Shown piece by piece: positions 25,590 through 34,240 of a DNA stretch of 64,000 nt. The DNA is from Neobacillus rhizophilus (lineage in GTDB: Bacteria > Bacillota > Bacilli > Bacillales > Cytobacillaceae), in contig NZ_JAGYPF010000002.1 of the NCBI RefSeq assembly GCF_018343535.1, forward strand, positions 398,103 through 462,102. Reading direction: 5' to 3'. Within the stretch, counting starts at the first letter, position 1; every line of letters begins with the position of its first letter. Below the pieces are notes generated by a model that saw nothing but the letters and a program-made list of their open reading frames with translations, searched no databases and was not told where the DNA came from. Position numbers and translations under genes: made by a program.

Positions 25590-26100
25590 GTGGATGGGCT
25601 TATTAAAATTAGAAAAGCAGTTTTAGCCGATGCGAAAGGAATAGCTAAAGTACACGTTGACAGTTGGAAAACAACAAGTTCCAGACGAATATCTAAATAA
25701 TTTAATATTTGAAAGTCGAGAACAGTTATGGGTAGATAACATTCCTAACGGCGGTGTATATGTAGCTGAAAATGATGAAGGTGAAATTGTGGGTTTTTCG
25801 ACTGGTGGTAAAGAAAGAAGCGGTAAATACAGTGGATTTGATGGAGAGCTATATGCAATATATATTTTAAAAGAATACCAGGGCAAAGGTATTGGATCAG
25901 CTCTTGTTAAACCAATAATAGATGAAATTAAAGCGTTGGGAATCCATTCTATGCTAGTTCTTGTACTGAAAGATAATAGTTCTCGTCTATTTTACGAGGC
26001 ACTTGGCGGTAAAAAAATTGATAAAATTGAAGTTGAAATCGCTGGCAGGAAACTTTCCGAACTAGTGTATGGTTGGGAAGATATTAGGAATATATTTTAA
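25590..26100 (+). pseudogene. GNAT acetyltransferase broken by a frameshift
   Basis: GTG 25590 (after AAAGGGG) gives MDGLIKIRKAVLADAKGIAKVHVDSWKTT, the normal GNAT N-terminus, then runs out of frame to a stop near 25701. The rest (VPDEYLNNL, GFSTGGKERSG, IYILKEYQGKGIGSALV, FYEALGG) continues in another frame from about 25672 to 26100. A few codons plus a shift are missing between DSWKTT and VPDEYL. Either a real inactivation or a sequencing error; the two halves together make a complete enzyme. Confidence 0.8.
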
Positions 26101-26208
26101 TCTTTTATTCTTCAAATAAAGAGTGCCTTAACAGAATAATAAAGGATAAGTTTAAAGATCTAAAATATGCAAGTTTTTAAGAAATATTTGTGTATAAAAA
26201 GCCAACTT

Positions 26209-26242
26209 CCCCATAGAAAAGGTAGGTGGCTTCAGTCATTTT
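26209..26242 (-). terminator. Terminator of yvrJ
   Basis: AAGCCAACTT/AGGTGGCTT-type hairpin. The same AAAGCCAAC…GTTGGCTTT hairpin, with pieces of the yvrJ 3' end, recurs near 41550, 51580 and 62245. Confidence 0.6.
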
Positions 26243-26268
26243 AGGATTTCCTAAGGGCGGTATTACTT

Positions 26269-26406
26269 TCACCCCTTCATGCGCTCAGGCAGGCTCTGGA
26301 TCGACTGGACGACTAAATCAAGCTTGGATTCTATTCGATATAGCAGATAGAGTGTCACAACGATAGGGAAGCCAACCTCATTGATAAATGAGATGATTTG
26401 TTCCAC
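26269..26406 (-). CDS. yvrJ: YvrJ-family small membrane protein
   Basis: 45 aa: a GTG start behind AAAGGAG, MEQIISFINEVGFPIVVTLYLLYRIESKL, ending SLPERMKG. One TM helix followed by an amphipathic tail is the YvrJ family form. The function is unknown. In Bacillus it follows DUF1659 and DUF2922 genes, as here, although a terminator and a repeat array separate it from them in this genome. A hairpin at 26209-26242 ends it. Confidence 0.85.
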   Translation of the reverse strand: MEQIISFINEVGFPIVVTLYLLYRIESKLDLVVQSIQSLPERMKG

Positions 26407-26523
26407 TGCAAATTCTCCTTTCCGATTTATATTTTAAAGGCTGTTTTCGTAATTATTGTTGCTTCTTTCTATAGAATTGACGTAACAAAGGGTAATATTA
26501 CACTTTTTTAGGGTGATTTTAGG

Positions 26524-26619
26524 TTTTATTTGTGAATACAGTACTTTTATTTGCGATTTTCCAAGTTTTATTTGCGAAATCAACCCTTTTATTTGCGATC
26601 TTGCCATGTTTATTTGCGG
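26524..26619. repeat. 21-bp-spaced array A, core TTTTATTTGCGA
   Basis: Five cores begin at 26524, 26545, 26566, 26587 and 26608, exactly 21 bases apart. The 12-base core is almost invariant (first copy GTGA, last GTTTATTTGCGG), while the 9-base spacers differ (for example TTTTCCAAG, AATCAACCC, TCTTGCCAT). It lies between the DUF2922 terminator and yvrJ. Confidence 0.9.
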
Positions 26620-26659
26620 ATCCTTATAGCAACAATTTTTTAGAAAAGAGCCATTTTAA

Positions 26660-26692
26660 AAGAGGCCGGTTTCGCATTGGAATCCGGCCTCC
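26660..26692 (-). terminator. Terminator of the DUF2922 gene
   Basis: GAGGCCGG…CCGGCCTC with a TTTT tail on the minus strand. Confidence 0.8.
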
Positions 26693-26745
26693 CACTTAAA
26701 CGTATTGATTTAACTAGATTGCCCCGCAAATTCACTACCTAACTA

Positions 26746-26964
26746 TTAAACAATTTCATACTCAACCACATTGCGGTCGATCACTCTTGCACCCTTTGCG
26801 GCAACATATCTGCCGCTGGCAGATGTAAATACATCCGCAGCAATGATCTGCTCCATCGATTGTTTGACAGCAGCCTCATCAACCGGTTCCTTCGGATTAT
26901 CCACCGCAATCCGGGCAGTCTTGCCAAACTCCGTACCAAACATTAACTCCAATGTCTTTGCCAT
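26746..26964 (-). CDS. DUF2922 family protein
   Basis: 72 aa: MAKTLELMFGTEFGKTARIAVDNPKEPVDEAAVKQSMEQIIAADVF and a beta-strand end. This small family in Bacilli is almost always next to a DUF1659 gene and yvrJ, and its role is unknown. AAAGGAGGTGA precedes the ATG. It belongs in one minus-strand unit with the DUF1659 gene, now split by a 119-bp repeat pair. Confidence 0.88.
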   Translation of the reverse strand: MAKTLELMFGTEFGKTARIAVDNPKEPVDEAAVKQSMEQIIAADVFTSASGRYVAAKGARVIDRNVVEYEIV

Positions 26965-26984
26965 TCTTGTTCACCTCCTTTCTT

Positions 26985-27103
26985 TGAGGCATGGGGACGG
27001 TTCTTTTGCCTCATTTTTAACAGATTACCTCCTTTTTAAGTTTGCAGTTTCGTTGTTGTATAGCCTTAGCTATTTGAAACACTAGAACCGTCCCTCTGCA
27101 TCA
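26985..27103. repeat. Paired 29-bp hairpin units (copy 1/2 of a 119-bp element)
   Basis: Left unit 26985-27013: arms TGAGGCA/TGCCTCA around core TGGGGACGGTTCTTT. Right unit 27075-27103, in inverted orientation: arms TGAAACA/TGCATCA. The 61 bases between are shared with the copy at 36894-37011. The right unit ends 3 bases from the DUF1659 stop codon. Confidence 0.88.
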
Positions 27104-27106
27104 ATC

Positions 27107-27325
27107 TTACGCAGTGAGTTCTGTGCTGTCGCTGCGCTCGACCTTGTTTAACGAATCGTTGCATAAAGCAGAGATGGCGGTTGCTACTTGGAATAACTGG
27201 TCAACCGTCGATTCCTTTTTGATGTTGCTGAATGTTTTGGTTTTTAGAACAGGATTTCCCTTCTCGTCCAGATCCACCTGGAATGCCAATCGAAGTTTTG
27301 AGCCTTCTAACAATGCTTGTGCCAT
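27107..27325 (-). CDS. DUF1659 family protein
   Basis: 72 aa: MAQALLEGSKLRLAFQVDLDEKGNPVLKTKTFSNIK, then VDQLFQVATAISALCNDSLNKVE. A two-strand plus helix small protein, found with DUF2922 and YvrJ in many Bacilli. Function unknown. AAAGGAGGTGA precedes the ATG. A repeat pair is inserted directly behind its stop codon. Confidence 0.88.
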   Translation of the reverse strand: MAQALLEGSKLRLAFQVDLDEKGNPVLKTKTFSNIKKESTVDQLFQVATAISALCNDSLNKVERSDSTELTA

Positions 27326-27654
27326 TGTTTCTCACCTCCTTTCGCTCTTTATTTATGGTTTTTTTGGGGAAAAGGACAGGGGGAGGGTTAATTTTAAAAA
27401 ATTTATAATTTGAGGAATAAATGTTTGTGTAGGTGAATTGAGATTGAAATGATTAAGATTGTCGGTTTTTATGGTGTAAGCGGGTTGCTCTAGCAAAGTA
27501 AATGTGCGCTTTGAAATTTTGTGAGTAGGTGTGGTTGTAAAAAAGTGATTGCGGCATTTCTTTGACAAATAATTTGAATTTAAATAGTCTTAAAATTACA
27601 AATATAGTATAGTATCACAATGATACTAAACTAGCTGACAGTAGGGGTGAAAGA
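27326..27654. promoter_or_regulatory. Intergenic region with the regulator's own binding site
   Basis: No gene. It holds a perfect palindrome AGTATCA-CAA-TGATACT at 27611-27627, 27 bases before the activator's ATG, and a TTGACA at 27562. Related sites occur upstream of the sigma-54 promoter, so this is probably the activator's operator. Confidence 0.7.
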
Positions 27655-29412
27655 ATGGATTTAATGAATATTCAGCCTGTTGTCCAAAGTATTGCAGATG
27701 CGATAGCGGCTGTTTTAAAGATAGAGGTTGAAATTGCCAATCATCATTTTATTAGAGTTGCAGGTACAGGGGAGCAAAGGGTAAGTGTCCTTCACAAAAT
27801 GGAGGGGGATCTCGTCTATAAATCTGCCATTCGTACCGGGCAGCCAGTCATTATCACAAATCCGGGGTATGCAGAGGTTTGTCAGAGATGCCAACTTTTC
27901 CAAAATTGCTCAGAGACCGGGGAGATTTGCACGCCAATTACATATGATAACCGGGCGATTGGTGTGATTGGACTATTGGCTTTTAACGAAGAGCAGCGCC
28001 AGCGTTTGTTTGAGAACACGGATGGAATATTGACTTTTTTAGGAAAAATGGCAGACCTTTTATCAAGTAAATTGCATTTATACCATTTGATTCAACAGCT
28101 TACAAGCAACTCGGAAAAAATGGAAAAGTTGATGAATCTTGTCCATGTAGGAATGATTGTGATTGACGAAAAAGGAAAGCTGAATGAAATGAACCTAAAA
28201 GCTGAAATGCTATTGGGAGCAGAAAACAAGGCAGTTCCTCTCCATGTACAAAACTTAATTCGTGATTTTGCTTGGGAGTCAGGGGTTTTTAGTCGAACCA
28301 TTACGCTTGTAACCAGCAGGGGAGAGAAATCTTTGCTTTTGACCAAACAAAAACTATCTTCGCCAGCATCGTATCAGACGGAGTATTTGATTAGTATTCA
28401 GGATGTCAAAGAGATACGAAATCTTGCAGAAATGGCAGCGGAGGACCAAAAGAAACCGTTTGACCAAATTATTGGTATCAGCACACAAATCACAGAGGTA
28501 AAAAAATACGCCTTTAAGGTATCCCAATCTGACTCCACCGTCTTGATTCAAGGGGAAAGCGGTACGGGGAAGGAGGAATTCGCCAGAGCCATTCACCATG
28601 CGAGTATGAGGAAGGAGCATGCCTTTATTACTGTCAATTGTGGTGCTATTCCCGAGCACTTATTAGAGAGTGAGTTGTTTGGTTATGAGAGAGGAGCGTT
28701 TACTGGTGCCAATCAAAAAGGGAAGCCGGGTAAATTTGAATTAGCCCATCAAGGGACGATTTTTTTAGATGAAATAGGGGAGATGCCTCCGCTGTTACAA
28801 GTGAAGCTGTTGCGTGTTCTCCAGCAGAAGGAAATAGAACGTCTTGGCAGTACCCATACTATCCCAGTTGATGTGCGGGTGATCGCGGCAACGAACAAAG
28901 ACTTGCAGGAAATGGTGAACAATGGGCTGTTTAGGGAGGATTTGTATTTCCGGCTCAATGTCATTCCTATCGTGATTCCGCCGCTTAGAAGCAGGAAGGA
29001 GGACATCATTGCTCTGAGTGACTACTTTATTTCCTTGTTCAATGAACAATTTCATGCGAATGTACTAGGCTTTGGAAAGAATGTCATAAGTGTCATGTTA
29101 AATTATCCATGGAAGGGTAATGTCCGGGAATTGAAAAATTTTATTGAATACCTATTTAATTTTATTACCAATGGGTGGATTACCATGGAGGCAGCAGGTG
29201 AATTAATTCAACGAAAGCTAGAAATGGAAAAACAGAAGATTCCTCTTACCTCTACATCTTTCTCCTTAGTTGAAATGGAAAAGGATTTAATTAAAAAAGC
29301 TCTTCAATACGTTCACAATCATCAGCTAAACGTGGAGGATGCAAGCCAATTATTAGGAATTGGACGAGCTACGCTGTTTCGAAAAATAAAAAAGTATCAA
29401 ATTGATATTTGA
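27655..29412 (+). CDS. Sigma-54-dependent activator of the diaminopropionate operon (YgeV-like)
   Basis: 585 aa. An N-terminal sensor (about 1-150) of GAF-like type carries four cysteines (76, 79, 85, 92; C-x2-C-x5-C-x6-C), perhaps a metal or Fe-S site. A PAS domain follows (about 160-250). The AAA+ domain (about 270-500) has Walker A GESGTGKE near 300, the sigma-54 contact loop GAFTGA and Walker B GTIFLDEIGEM. A Fis-type HTH ends it (EDASQLLGIGRATLFRKIKKY). It sits beside a perfect -24/-12 promoter with palindromes matching the one in front of its own gene. E. coli ygeV lies in the same kind of cluster with ygeX and ygeY. Confidence 0.92.
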   Translation: MDLMNIQPVVQSIADAIAAVLKIEVEIANHHFIRVAGTGEQRVSVLHKMEGDLVYKSAIRTGQPVIITNPGYAEVCQRCQLFQNCSETGEICTPITYDNRAIGVIGLLAFNEEQRQRLFENTDGILTFLGKMADLLSSKLHLYHLIQQLTSNSEKMEKLMNLVHVGMIVIDEKGKLNEMNLKAEMLLGAENKAVPLHVQNLIRDFAWESGVFSRTITLVTSRGEKSLLLTKQKLSSPASYQTEYLISIQDVKEIRNLAEMAAEDQKKPFDQIIGISTQITEVKKYAFKVSQSDSTVLIQGESGTGKEEFARAIHHASMRKEHAFITVNCGAIPEHLLESELFGYERGAFTGANQKGKPGKFELAHQGTIFLDEIGEMPPLLQVKLLRVLQQKEIERLGSTHTIPVDVRVIAATNKDLQEMVNNGLFREDLYFRLNVIPIVIPPLRSRKEDIIALSDYFISLFNEQFHANVLGFGKNVISVMLNYPWKGNVRELKNFIEYLFNFITNGWITMEAAGELIQRKLEMEKQKIPLTSTSFSLVEMEKDLIKKALQYVHNHQLNVEDASQLLGIGRATLFRKIKKYQIDI

Positions 29413-29485
29413 TATCAAAATGAGACTTTATTGTATTACTAGGAATTTTGATACGAATTTTTTACTTTGAGTATCATTTTGGTAC
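29413..29485. promoter_or_regulatory. Upstream activator sites for the sigma-54 activator
   Basis: TATCAAAATGAGAC (29413-29426) and GTATCATTTTGGTAC (29471-29485) are near copies of GTATCACAATGATAC in front of the activator gene; a half-site TTTTGATAC lies at 29446-29454. They sit about 60-120 bases before the -24 element, the normal enhancer range. Confidence 0.7.
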
Positions 29486-29537
29486 TTTTTTAAGATTTTC
29501 ATTTTTATAAAAGCGCTTACTGCAGGGGTTTTCATTT

Positions 29538-29553
29538 TGGCACGCGACTTGCA
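29538..29553 (+). promoter_or_regulatory. Sigma-54 (-24/-12) promoter
   Basis: TGGCACGCGACTTGCA matches the sigma-54 consensus TGGCAC-N5-TTGC exactly, 41 bases before the RidA start codon. Confidence 0.92.
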
Positions 29554-29593
29554 ATGTATAAGGATAGAAAAACTCTAAAGGAGGAGCAAATAT

Positions 29594-29974
29594 ATGCTGC
29601 AACAAGTTAAAACAAATAAAGCACCAGCAGCGGTAGGCCCCTATTCTCAAGCAATCATTGCCAATGGTTTTGTTTTTCTATCTGGCATGCTGCCGCTAGA
29701 TTGTGAAACTGGGAATATAGTAGGGGATTCCGCATCCGAACAGACTGAGCAAATCTTGAAAAATATTTCAGGATTGCTGTCAGAGTTAAATCTGGGTTTA
29801 GAGGATATTGTGAAAGCGACGATCTTCCTTGATTCTATTGATTCATTTCAAAGTGTAAATGAAGTGTATGGATCATATTTTTCAGAACATAAGCCCGCAA
29901 GAAGCTGTTTCGAGGTTTCTGCCATCCCTAAAGGGGCAAAGGTGGAAATCGAAGTCATTGCAGTAACAAAATAG
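29594..29974 (+). CDS. ridA: RidA-family enamine/imine deaminase
   Basis: 126 aa RidA/YjgF: APAAVGPYSQAIIANGFVFLSG near the N-terminus, DIVKATIFLDSI, and PARSCFEVSAIPKGAKVEIEVIAV with the catalytic Arg. RidA hydrolyses 2-aminoacrylate and related imines made by PLP enzymes. Diaminopropionate ammonia-lyase, encoded next, produces exactly such an intermediate, so it protects the pathway. First gene of the operon, AAAGGAGG site. Confidence 0.92.
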   Translation: MLQQVKTNKAPAAVGPYSQAIIANGFVFLSGMLPLDCETGNIVGDSASEQTEQILKNISGLLSELNLGLEDIVKATIFLDSIDSFQSVNEVYGSYFSEHKPARSCFEVSAIPKGAKVEIEVIAVTK

Positions 29975-29991
29975 AAAAGGAGGGGTTGTTA

Positions 29992-31218
29992 GTGCAGAGT
30001 ACCATGAGAAAGGGGATAAAATGGGTTTCCAATACATTTTATGATCCTGTCTATAACGAAGATGAATTATCCTTTTTTCAAGATAAAGAGGTTGAAAAGA
30101 TCCACCAGTTTCAAAAATCCCATGAATCCTATACAGAAACACCCTTGCATTCATTAAAAAATCTAGCAGGCTACCTAAATATTTCCGAAATCCTAGTGAA
30201 GGATGAATCGTACCGTTTTGGCCTTAATGCCTTTAAAGTAATGGGCGGTATTTATGCGGTGGCAAAGTACCTGGCCAATCAACTTGGCGAAAACATTGAG
30301 AACCTTTCATTTAAAGAACTGCAGTCCCCTCGGGTAAAAGAAAAGCTTGGGGAAGTCACCTTTATTTCTGCGACGGATGGGAACCATGGCCGCGGGGTTG
30401 CCTGGGCGGCAAGAGAGCTGGGTCATAAATCGATCATTTATATGCCAAAGGGTTCGTCATTGATTCGTCTGAATGCGATTCGGAATGAAGGAGCAGAGGC
30501 GGATATTACGGAGTTAAATTATGACGATGCCGTTCGAATGTGTGCCAACCTTGCAATTAAAAATGGCTGGGTGATGGTTCAAGATACCGCTTGGGAAGGT
30601 TATGATGAAATTCCGCTTTGGATCATGCAGGGATATGCCTCGATGGCTAAAGAAGTGGTCGATCAAATGGGCAGCGCCGGAGGAGAACCACCTACACATA
30701 TTTTCTTGCAGGCCGGAGTTGGATCTTTTGCCGCTGGGATCGCTGCTTATATGGTTCAGCATTATCGAGATAATCCGCCGGTGATTATCGTAGTGGAACC
30801 GGAAAAAGCTGATTGTTACTACAGGTCCTTTGCCAATAAAGAAGGGAAGCGAGAGGTTGTCGGCGGCGAAATGGACACCATCATGGCCGGCTTGGCCTGC
30901 GGGGAACCTAATACAAGGGCGTTTCGGGTATTGGGTCAATACGCCAAGGCAGCCTTTTCCTGTAACGATAATATTTCCGCATTGGGGATGCGGCTCTACG
31001 GAAATCCGCTGAAGGATGACCCTCGGGTTATTTCTGGTGAATCAGGCGCGGTGACCCTCGGGCTTGTCTACTATTTACGGAAACTGGAAGCAGACCAATC
31101 TGTAAATGATGAGATATTACTAGACTCAAATTCTAGAATCTTGCTGATTAGCACAGAAGGGGATACTGACCCGGACCATTATAAAAAAGTTGTTTGGGAA
31201 GGGCGCTGTCCGATTTAA
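29992..31218 (+). CDS. dpaL: Diaminopropionate ammonia-lyase (PLP-dependent)
   Basis: About 408 aa, fold type II PLP enzyme. The Schiff-base lysine is in LNAFKVMGG (near residue 82); substrate-binding TDGNHGRGVAWAA and the glycine-rich QAGVGSFAAGIAAY are typical of DpaL/YgeX. It converts 2,3-diaminopropionate (both isomers in E. coli) to pyruvate and ammonia. The GTG at 29992 is 7 bases from AAAGGAGG and is the best start. RidA immediately upstream and YgeY downstream support the call. Confidence 0.92.
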   Translation: MQSTMRKGIKWVSNTFYDPVYNEDELSFFQDKEVEKIHQFQKSHESYTETPLHSLKNLAGYLNISEILVKDESYRFGLNAFKVMGGIYAVAKYLANQLGENIENLSFKELQSPRVKEKLGEVTFISATDGNHGRGVAWAARELGHKSIIYMPKGSSLIRLNAIRNEGAEADITELNYDDAVRMCANLAIKNGWVMVQDTAWEGYDEIPLWIMQGYASMAKEVVDQMGSAGGEPPTHIFLQAGVGSFAAGIAAYMVQHYRDNPPVIIVVEPEKADCYYRSFANKEGKREVVGGEMDTIMAGLACGEPNTRAFRVLGQYAKAAFSCNDNISALGMRLYGNPLKDDPRVISGESGAVTLGLVYYLRKLEADQSVNDEILLDSNSRILLISTEGDTDPDHYKKVVWEGRCPI

Positions 31219-31341
31219 AATAGGTGGCTCGGGCCAAGGCTTTTGGAACGGCTATATTCAATGTTGGGATGACGCGGTGCAGTGCCTTGCCTAAGAGCCA
31301 ATCTGGAAAAGGAATACAATTTTTTTATAGGGGGAGTAAAG

Positions 31342-32559
31342 GTGTTAACAGAAAAACGGAAAGAAAGTGTGATTAAGCTTTGTCAATCATTAGTGAGATT
31401 AAAAAGTTATTCCGGCAAAGAGGATTTGGTGGCAAAAGAGATTAAGGCATATGCTGAACAGCATTGCTTTGATGAATGTATTGTGGATGAGTACGGGAAT
31501 GTCATGCTCGTAATAAACGGCAATATGGAGGGACCGACCGTATTATTGGATGGCCATATTGATACTGTACCAGTACATACTGAGCAGTGGACAGTCGACC
31601 CTTTTTCAGGCGAAATAAGAGATGGAAAAATTTATGGCAGAGGAACCTCCGATATGAAGGGGGCTGTCAGTGCCATGATTGCTGCAGCAATCAATTTTGC
31701 TGAAGATACAAAGAAAGCTTTTCCTGGTAAGGTCGTTGTTTCATGCAGCGTCCATGAGGAGTGCTTTGAGGGAGTAGCGACAAGACGGGTTAGTGAAATT
31801 GTAAACCCAGATTATGTCGTCATTGGAGAGGCTACGAATTTAAAACTAAATCGGGGACAAAGGGGCCGTGCGGAAATCGTCGTCGAAACCGTTGGAAAAC
31901 CTGCCCATTCCTCTAATCCGGAAAAAGGAATTAATGCGGTTTATCATATGATGAAGCTCCTTTCTGAGATTCGGAACCTGCCAGTGAATGAACATGAGGT
32001 ATTAGGAAAGGGAATACTTGAATTAACGGATATCAAATCCTCTCCTTATCCTGGGGCATCTGTCGTTCCATCCTTATGTACAGTGACATTTGACCGCCGG
32101 CTGCTGGTGGGGGAAACAAAGGAATCCGTTTTGGCGCCAATCCAGAACCTCATTGACAAGCTTCAGTTGGAGGATCCGCAGTTTAAAGCAAGCTTAAAGT
32201 ACGCTTTCGGCGAGGAACGCTGTTATACAGGGGCTTTAATTAGTGATGAGCGATTTTTTCCAGGATGGTTATATGATGATGACGAAGATTTTGTCCAGCT
32301 TCCATTAAAAGAATTAGCTGCGATTGGACTTATACCTGAGCTGTCTCATTATTCCTTCTGTACAAATGGAAGCCACTTTGCAGGTGAAGTAAATATTCCA
32401 ACAATCGGTTTTGGTCCGTCTTTAGAATCACAGGCTCACGTTGATGATGAATATATCGAGATAGTTCAATTGGTAAAAGCTACAGCAGGCTACTCGGCCA
32501 TTATGAGAGCGTTAACATCCATTCATACCAAGGAAAAGGAGACTGTAAAACATGTATGA
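31342..32559 (+). CDS. ygeY: YgeY-family M20 metallohydrolase
   Basis: About 405 aa, ArgE/DapE/M20 fold with zinc ligands in DGHIDTVP (His, Asp), the EEC segment (HEECFEG), IGEATN and the late NGSHFAGEV. The family, called selenium-metabolism hydrolase in annotations, is found next to DpaL; the true substrate is unknown but is likely an N-acyl or dipeptide form of an amino acid. Start GTG 31342 after GGGGGAG. It overlaps the next gene by 8 bases. Confidence 0.88.
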   Translation: MLTEKRKESVIKLCQSLVRLKSYSGKEDLVAKEIKAYAEQHCFDECIVDEYGNVMLVINGNMEGPTVLLDGHIDTVPVHTEQWTVDPFSGEIRDGKIYGRGTSDMKGAVSAMIAAAINFAEDTKKAFPGKVVVSCSVHEECFEGVATRRVSEIVNPDYVVIGEATNLKLNRGQRGRAEIVVETVGKPAHSSNPEKGINAVYHMMKLLSEIRNLPVNEHEVLGKGILELTDIKSSPYPGASVVPSLCTVTFDRRLLVGETKESVLAPIQNLIDKLQLEDPQFKASLKYAFGEERCYTGALISDERFFPGWLYDDDEDFVQLPLKELAAIGLIPELSHYSFCTNGSHFAGEVNIPTIGFGPSLESQAHVDDEYIEIVQLVKATAGYSAIMRALTSIHTKEKETVKHV

Positions 32560-34186
32560 TTTAATTATTCGCAACGGGAAAATTATTGATGGAACGGGTT
32601 CTCCATGGTACTACGGGGACTTGGCAATTGAGAACGGAAAAATCGTCAAGATTGGAAAATTAACAAATTGCCAGGCTAAGGAAGAAATTGATGCGAAGAA
32701 TCAGGTTGTAAGTCCTGGATTTATTGATATGCATACTCATTCCGATCTTGTTATTCTTGATGAGCCTTTGATTGAGGCAAAGGTTCGCCAGGGAATTACA
32801 ACAGACCTGCTAGGGCAGGACGGAATTGCCGCAGCCCCGCTGCCGAAGGAATATGTTTCGCCATGGAGAAAAAATTTGGCTGGATTAGATGGTAATCCGC
32901 CAATTGAATGGGACTGGACAACGGTTTCTGAATATTTGGATAAGATTGAGAGGAACAATCCAAGCTATAATTTGGCGGTGCTTGCCCCGCACGGGAATAT
33001 CCGTATGGAGGTTATGGGACTGGACAATCGTCCAGCTACAGATGACGAGATTAAACAAATGCAAGACGTTCTCCGCCGTTCTTTAGATGAAGGAGCAGTT
33101 GGCTTATCGACCGGATTAATATACCCGCCATGCTGTTTTGCCGAAATGAAGGAATTAGAGGCATTATGCCAAGTGATTGCGGAATACGGGGTGCCGCTTG
33201 TCATCCACCAGAGAAGTGAAGGTGACGAAATTCTGGAATCCATGCAGGAATTGATTGACATGATGAAGCGGTGCGGAGCTCACCTTCATTTTTCACACTT
33301 AAAGAATTGCGGTAAGGATAACTGGCATAAGACACCGGATGTATTAAAAAAGATTGACCAAGCTCGGGAAGAAGGGTTAGAAGTAACCTTTGACCAATAC
33401 CCGTACACGGCCGGAAGTACGATGCTGAGTGCCATTCTGCCGCCTTGGGTCCATGCTGGCGGCACCGATCAGCTGCTCGAACGCCTCGCCGATGAAGGGC
33501 TTCGGAAGAAAATGATCGAGGAGATGGCAACAGGCTTTAAGGGCTGGGATAGCATGTCGAAGTGGGCAGGTTGGGATGGAATTATTGTTACATCCGTAGA
33601 ATCTGCTGAGAAACAGTATTGTGTAGGTAAGACGATTGAACAAATTGCTGAATTAGATGGCCGGGAAAATTGTGCCGAAGTAGCTCTGGATTTGATTCTC
33701 CATGAGAAAAATGGCGTTGGGATGATTGATTTTGTCATGAATGAGGAATCCGTTAAGGCGATCCTTGCACACCCGGCTGGGACGATTGGAAGTGACGGCT
33801 TATTAGGCGGTGAACCACATCCACGTGCCTACGGTTCGTTTCCTCGGATTCTTGGAAAATATGTAAGGGAAGAAAAGGTTCTCCCGTTAGAAGATATGAT
33901 TCGCCGTATGACATCTCAGCCTGCGAGAATCATAGGTTTGCAGGACCGCGGAATCTTACGGGAGGGATTGGCCGCTGATATTGTCATCTTTAACCCAGAC
34001 GAAATTATCGACCAAGCCACATTTGAAAAACCGCGCCAGTTCAATCTTGGAATTGATACAGTCATCGTCAACGGTGATGTTGTCATTCAAGGTGAGCAGG
34101 CTTATCGGAAAGCTGTGGGAAAGGTGATTCGCCGTCATTATCCAGGGGTTCAAGGAGTTAATGAAAAAGAGTTATTGTCCCGTTAA
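32552..34186 (+). CDS. N-acyl-D-amino-acid deacylase (D-aminoacylase) type amidohydrolase
   Basis: 544 aa. An amidohydrolase TIM barrel is framed by a beta-sandwich: N-terminal IIRNGKIIDGTG, metal site GFIDMHTHSD, then STGLIYPP, HQRSEGDE, LHFSHLKNCG, and C-terminal GILREGLAADIVIFNPDEI. These are the D-aminoacylase/dihydroorotase-like features. It would release D-amino acids or D-diaminopropionate from N-acyl precursors, feeding the ammonia-lyase. Start overlaps the previous stop; AAAGGAGAC site. Confidence 0.87.
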   Translation: MYDLIIRNGKIIDGTGSPWYYGDLAIENGKIVKIGKLTNCQAKEEIDAKNQVVSPGFIDMHTHSDLVILDEPLIEAKVRQGITTDLLGQDGIAAAPLPKEYVSPWRKNLAGLDGNPPIEWDWTTVSEYLDKIERNNPSYNLAVLAPHGNIRMEVMGLDNRPATDDEIKQMQDVLRRSLDEGAVGLSTGLIYPPCCFAEMKELEALCQVIAEYGVPLVIHQRSEGDEILESMQELIDMMKRCGAHLHFSHLKNCGKDNWHKTPDVLKKIDQAREEGLEVTFDQYPYTAGSTMLSAILPPWVHAGGTDQLLERLADEGLRKKMIEEMATGFKGWDSMSKWAGWDGIIVTSVESAEKQYCVGKTIEQIAELDGRENCAEVALDLILHEKNGVGMIDFVMNEESVKAILAHPAGTIGSDGLLGGEPHPRAYGSFPRILGKYVREEKVLPLEDMIRRMTSQPARIIGLQDRGILREGLAADIVIFNPDEIIDQATFEKPRQFNLGIDTVIVNGDVVIQGEQAYRKAVGKVIRRHYPGVQGVNEKELLSR

Positions 34187-34240
34187 GAACAGAGTTGAAA
34201 TATAGATTGTCATGCAAGCTATTTTTAAGGAGGATGATTT

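Noticed and set aside
26524..26619. Array with regular repeats could be taken for a CRISPR array
   Set aside because: Cores are only 8-12 bases with 9-13-base spacers, and there are no cas genes. CRISPR repeats are 23-47 bases with spacers of similar size.
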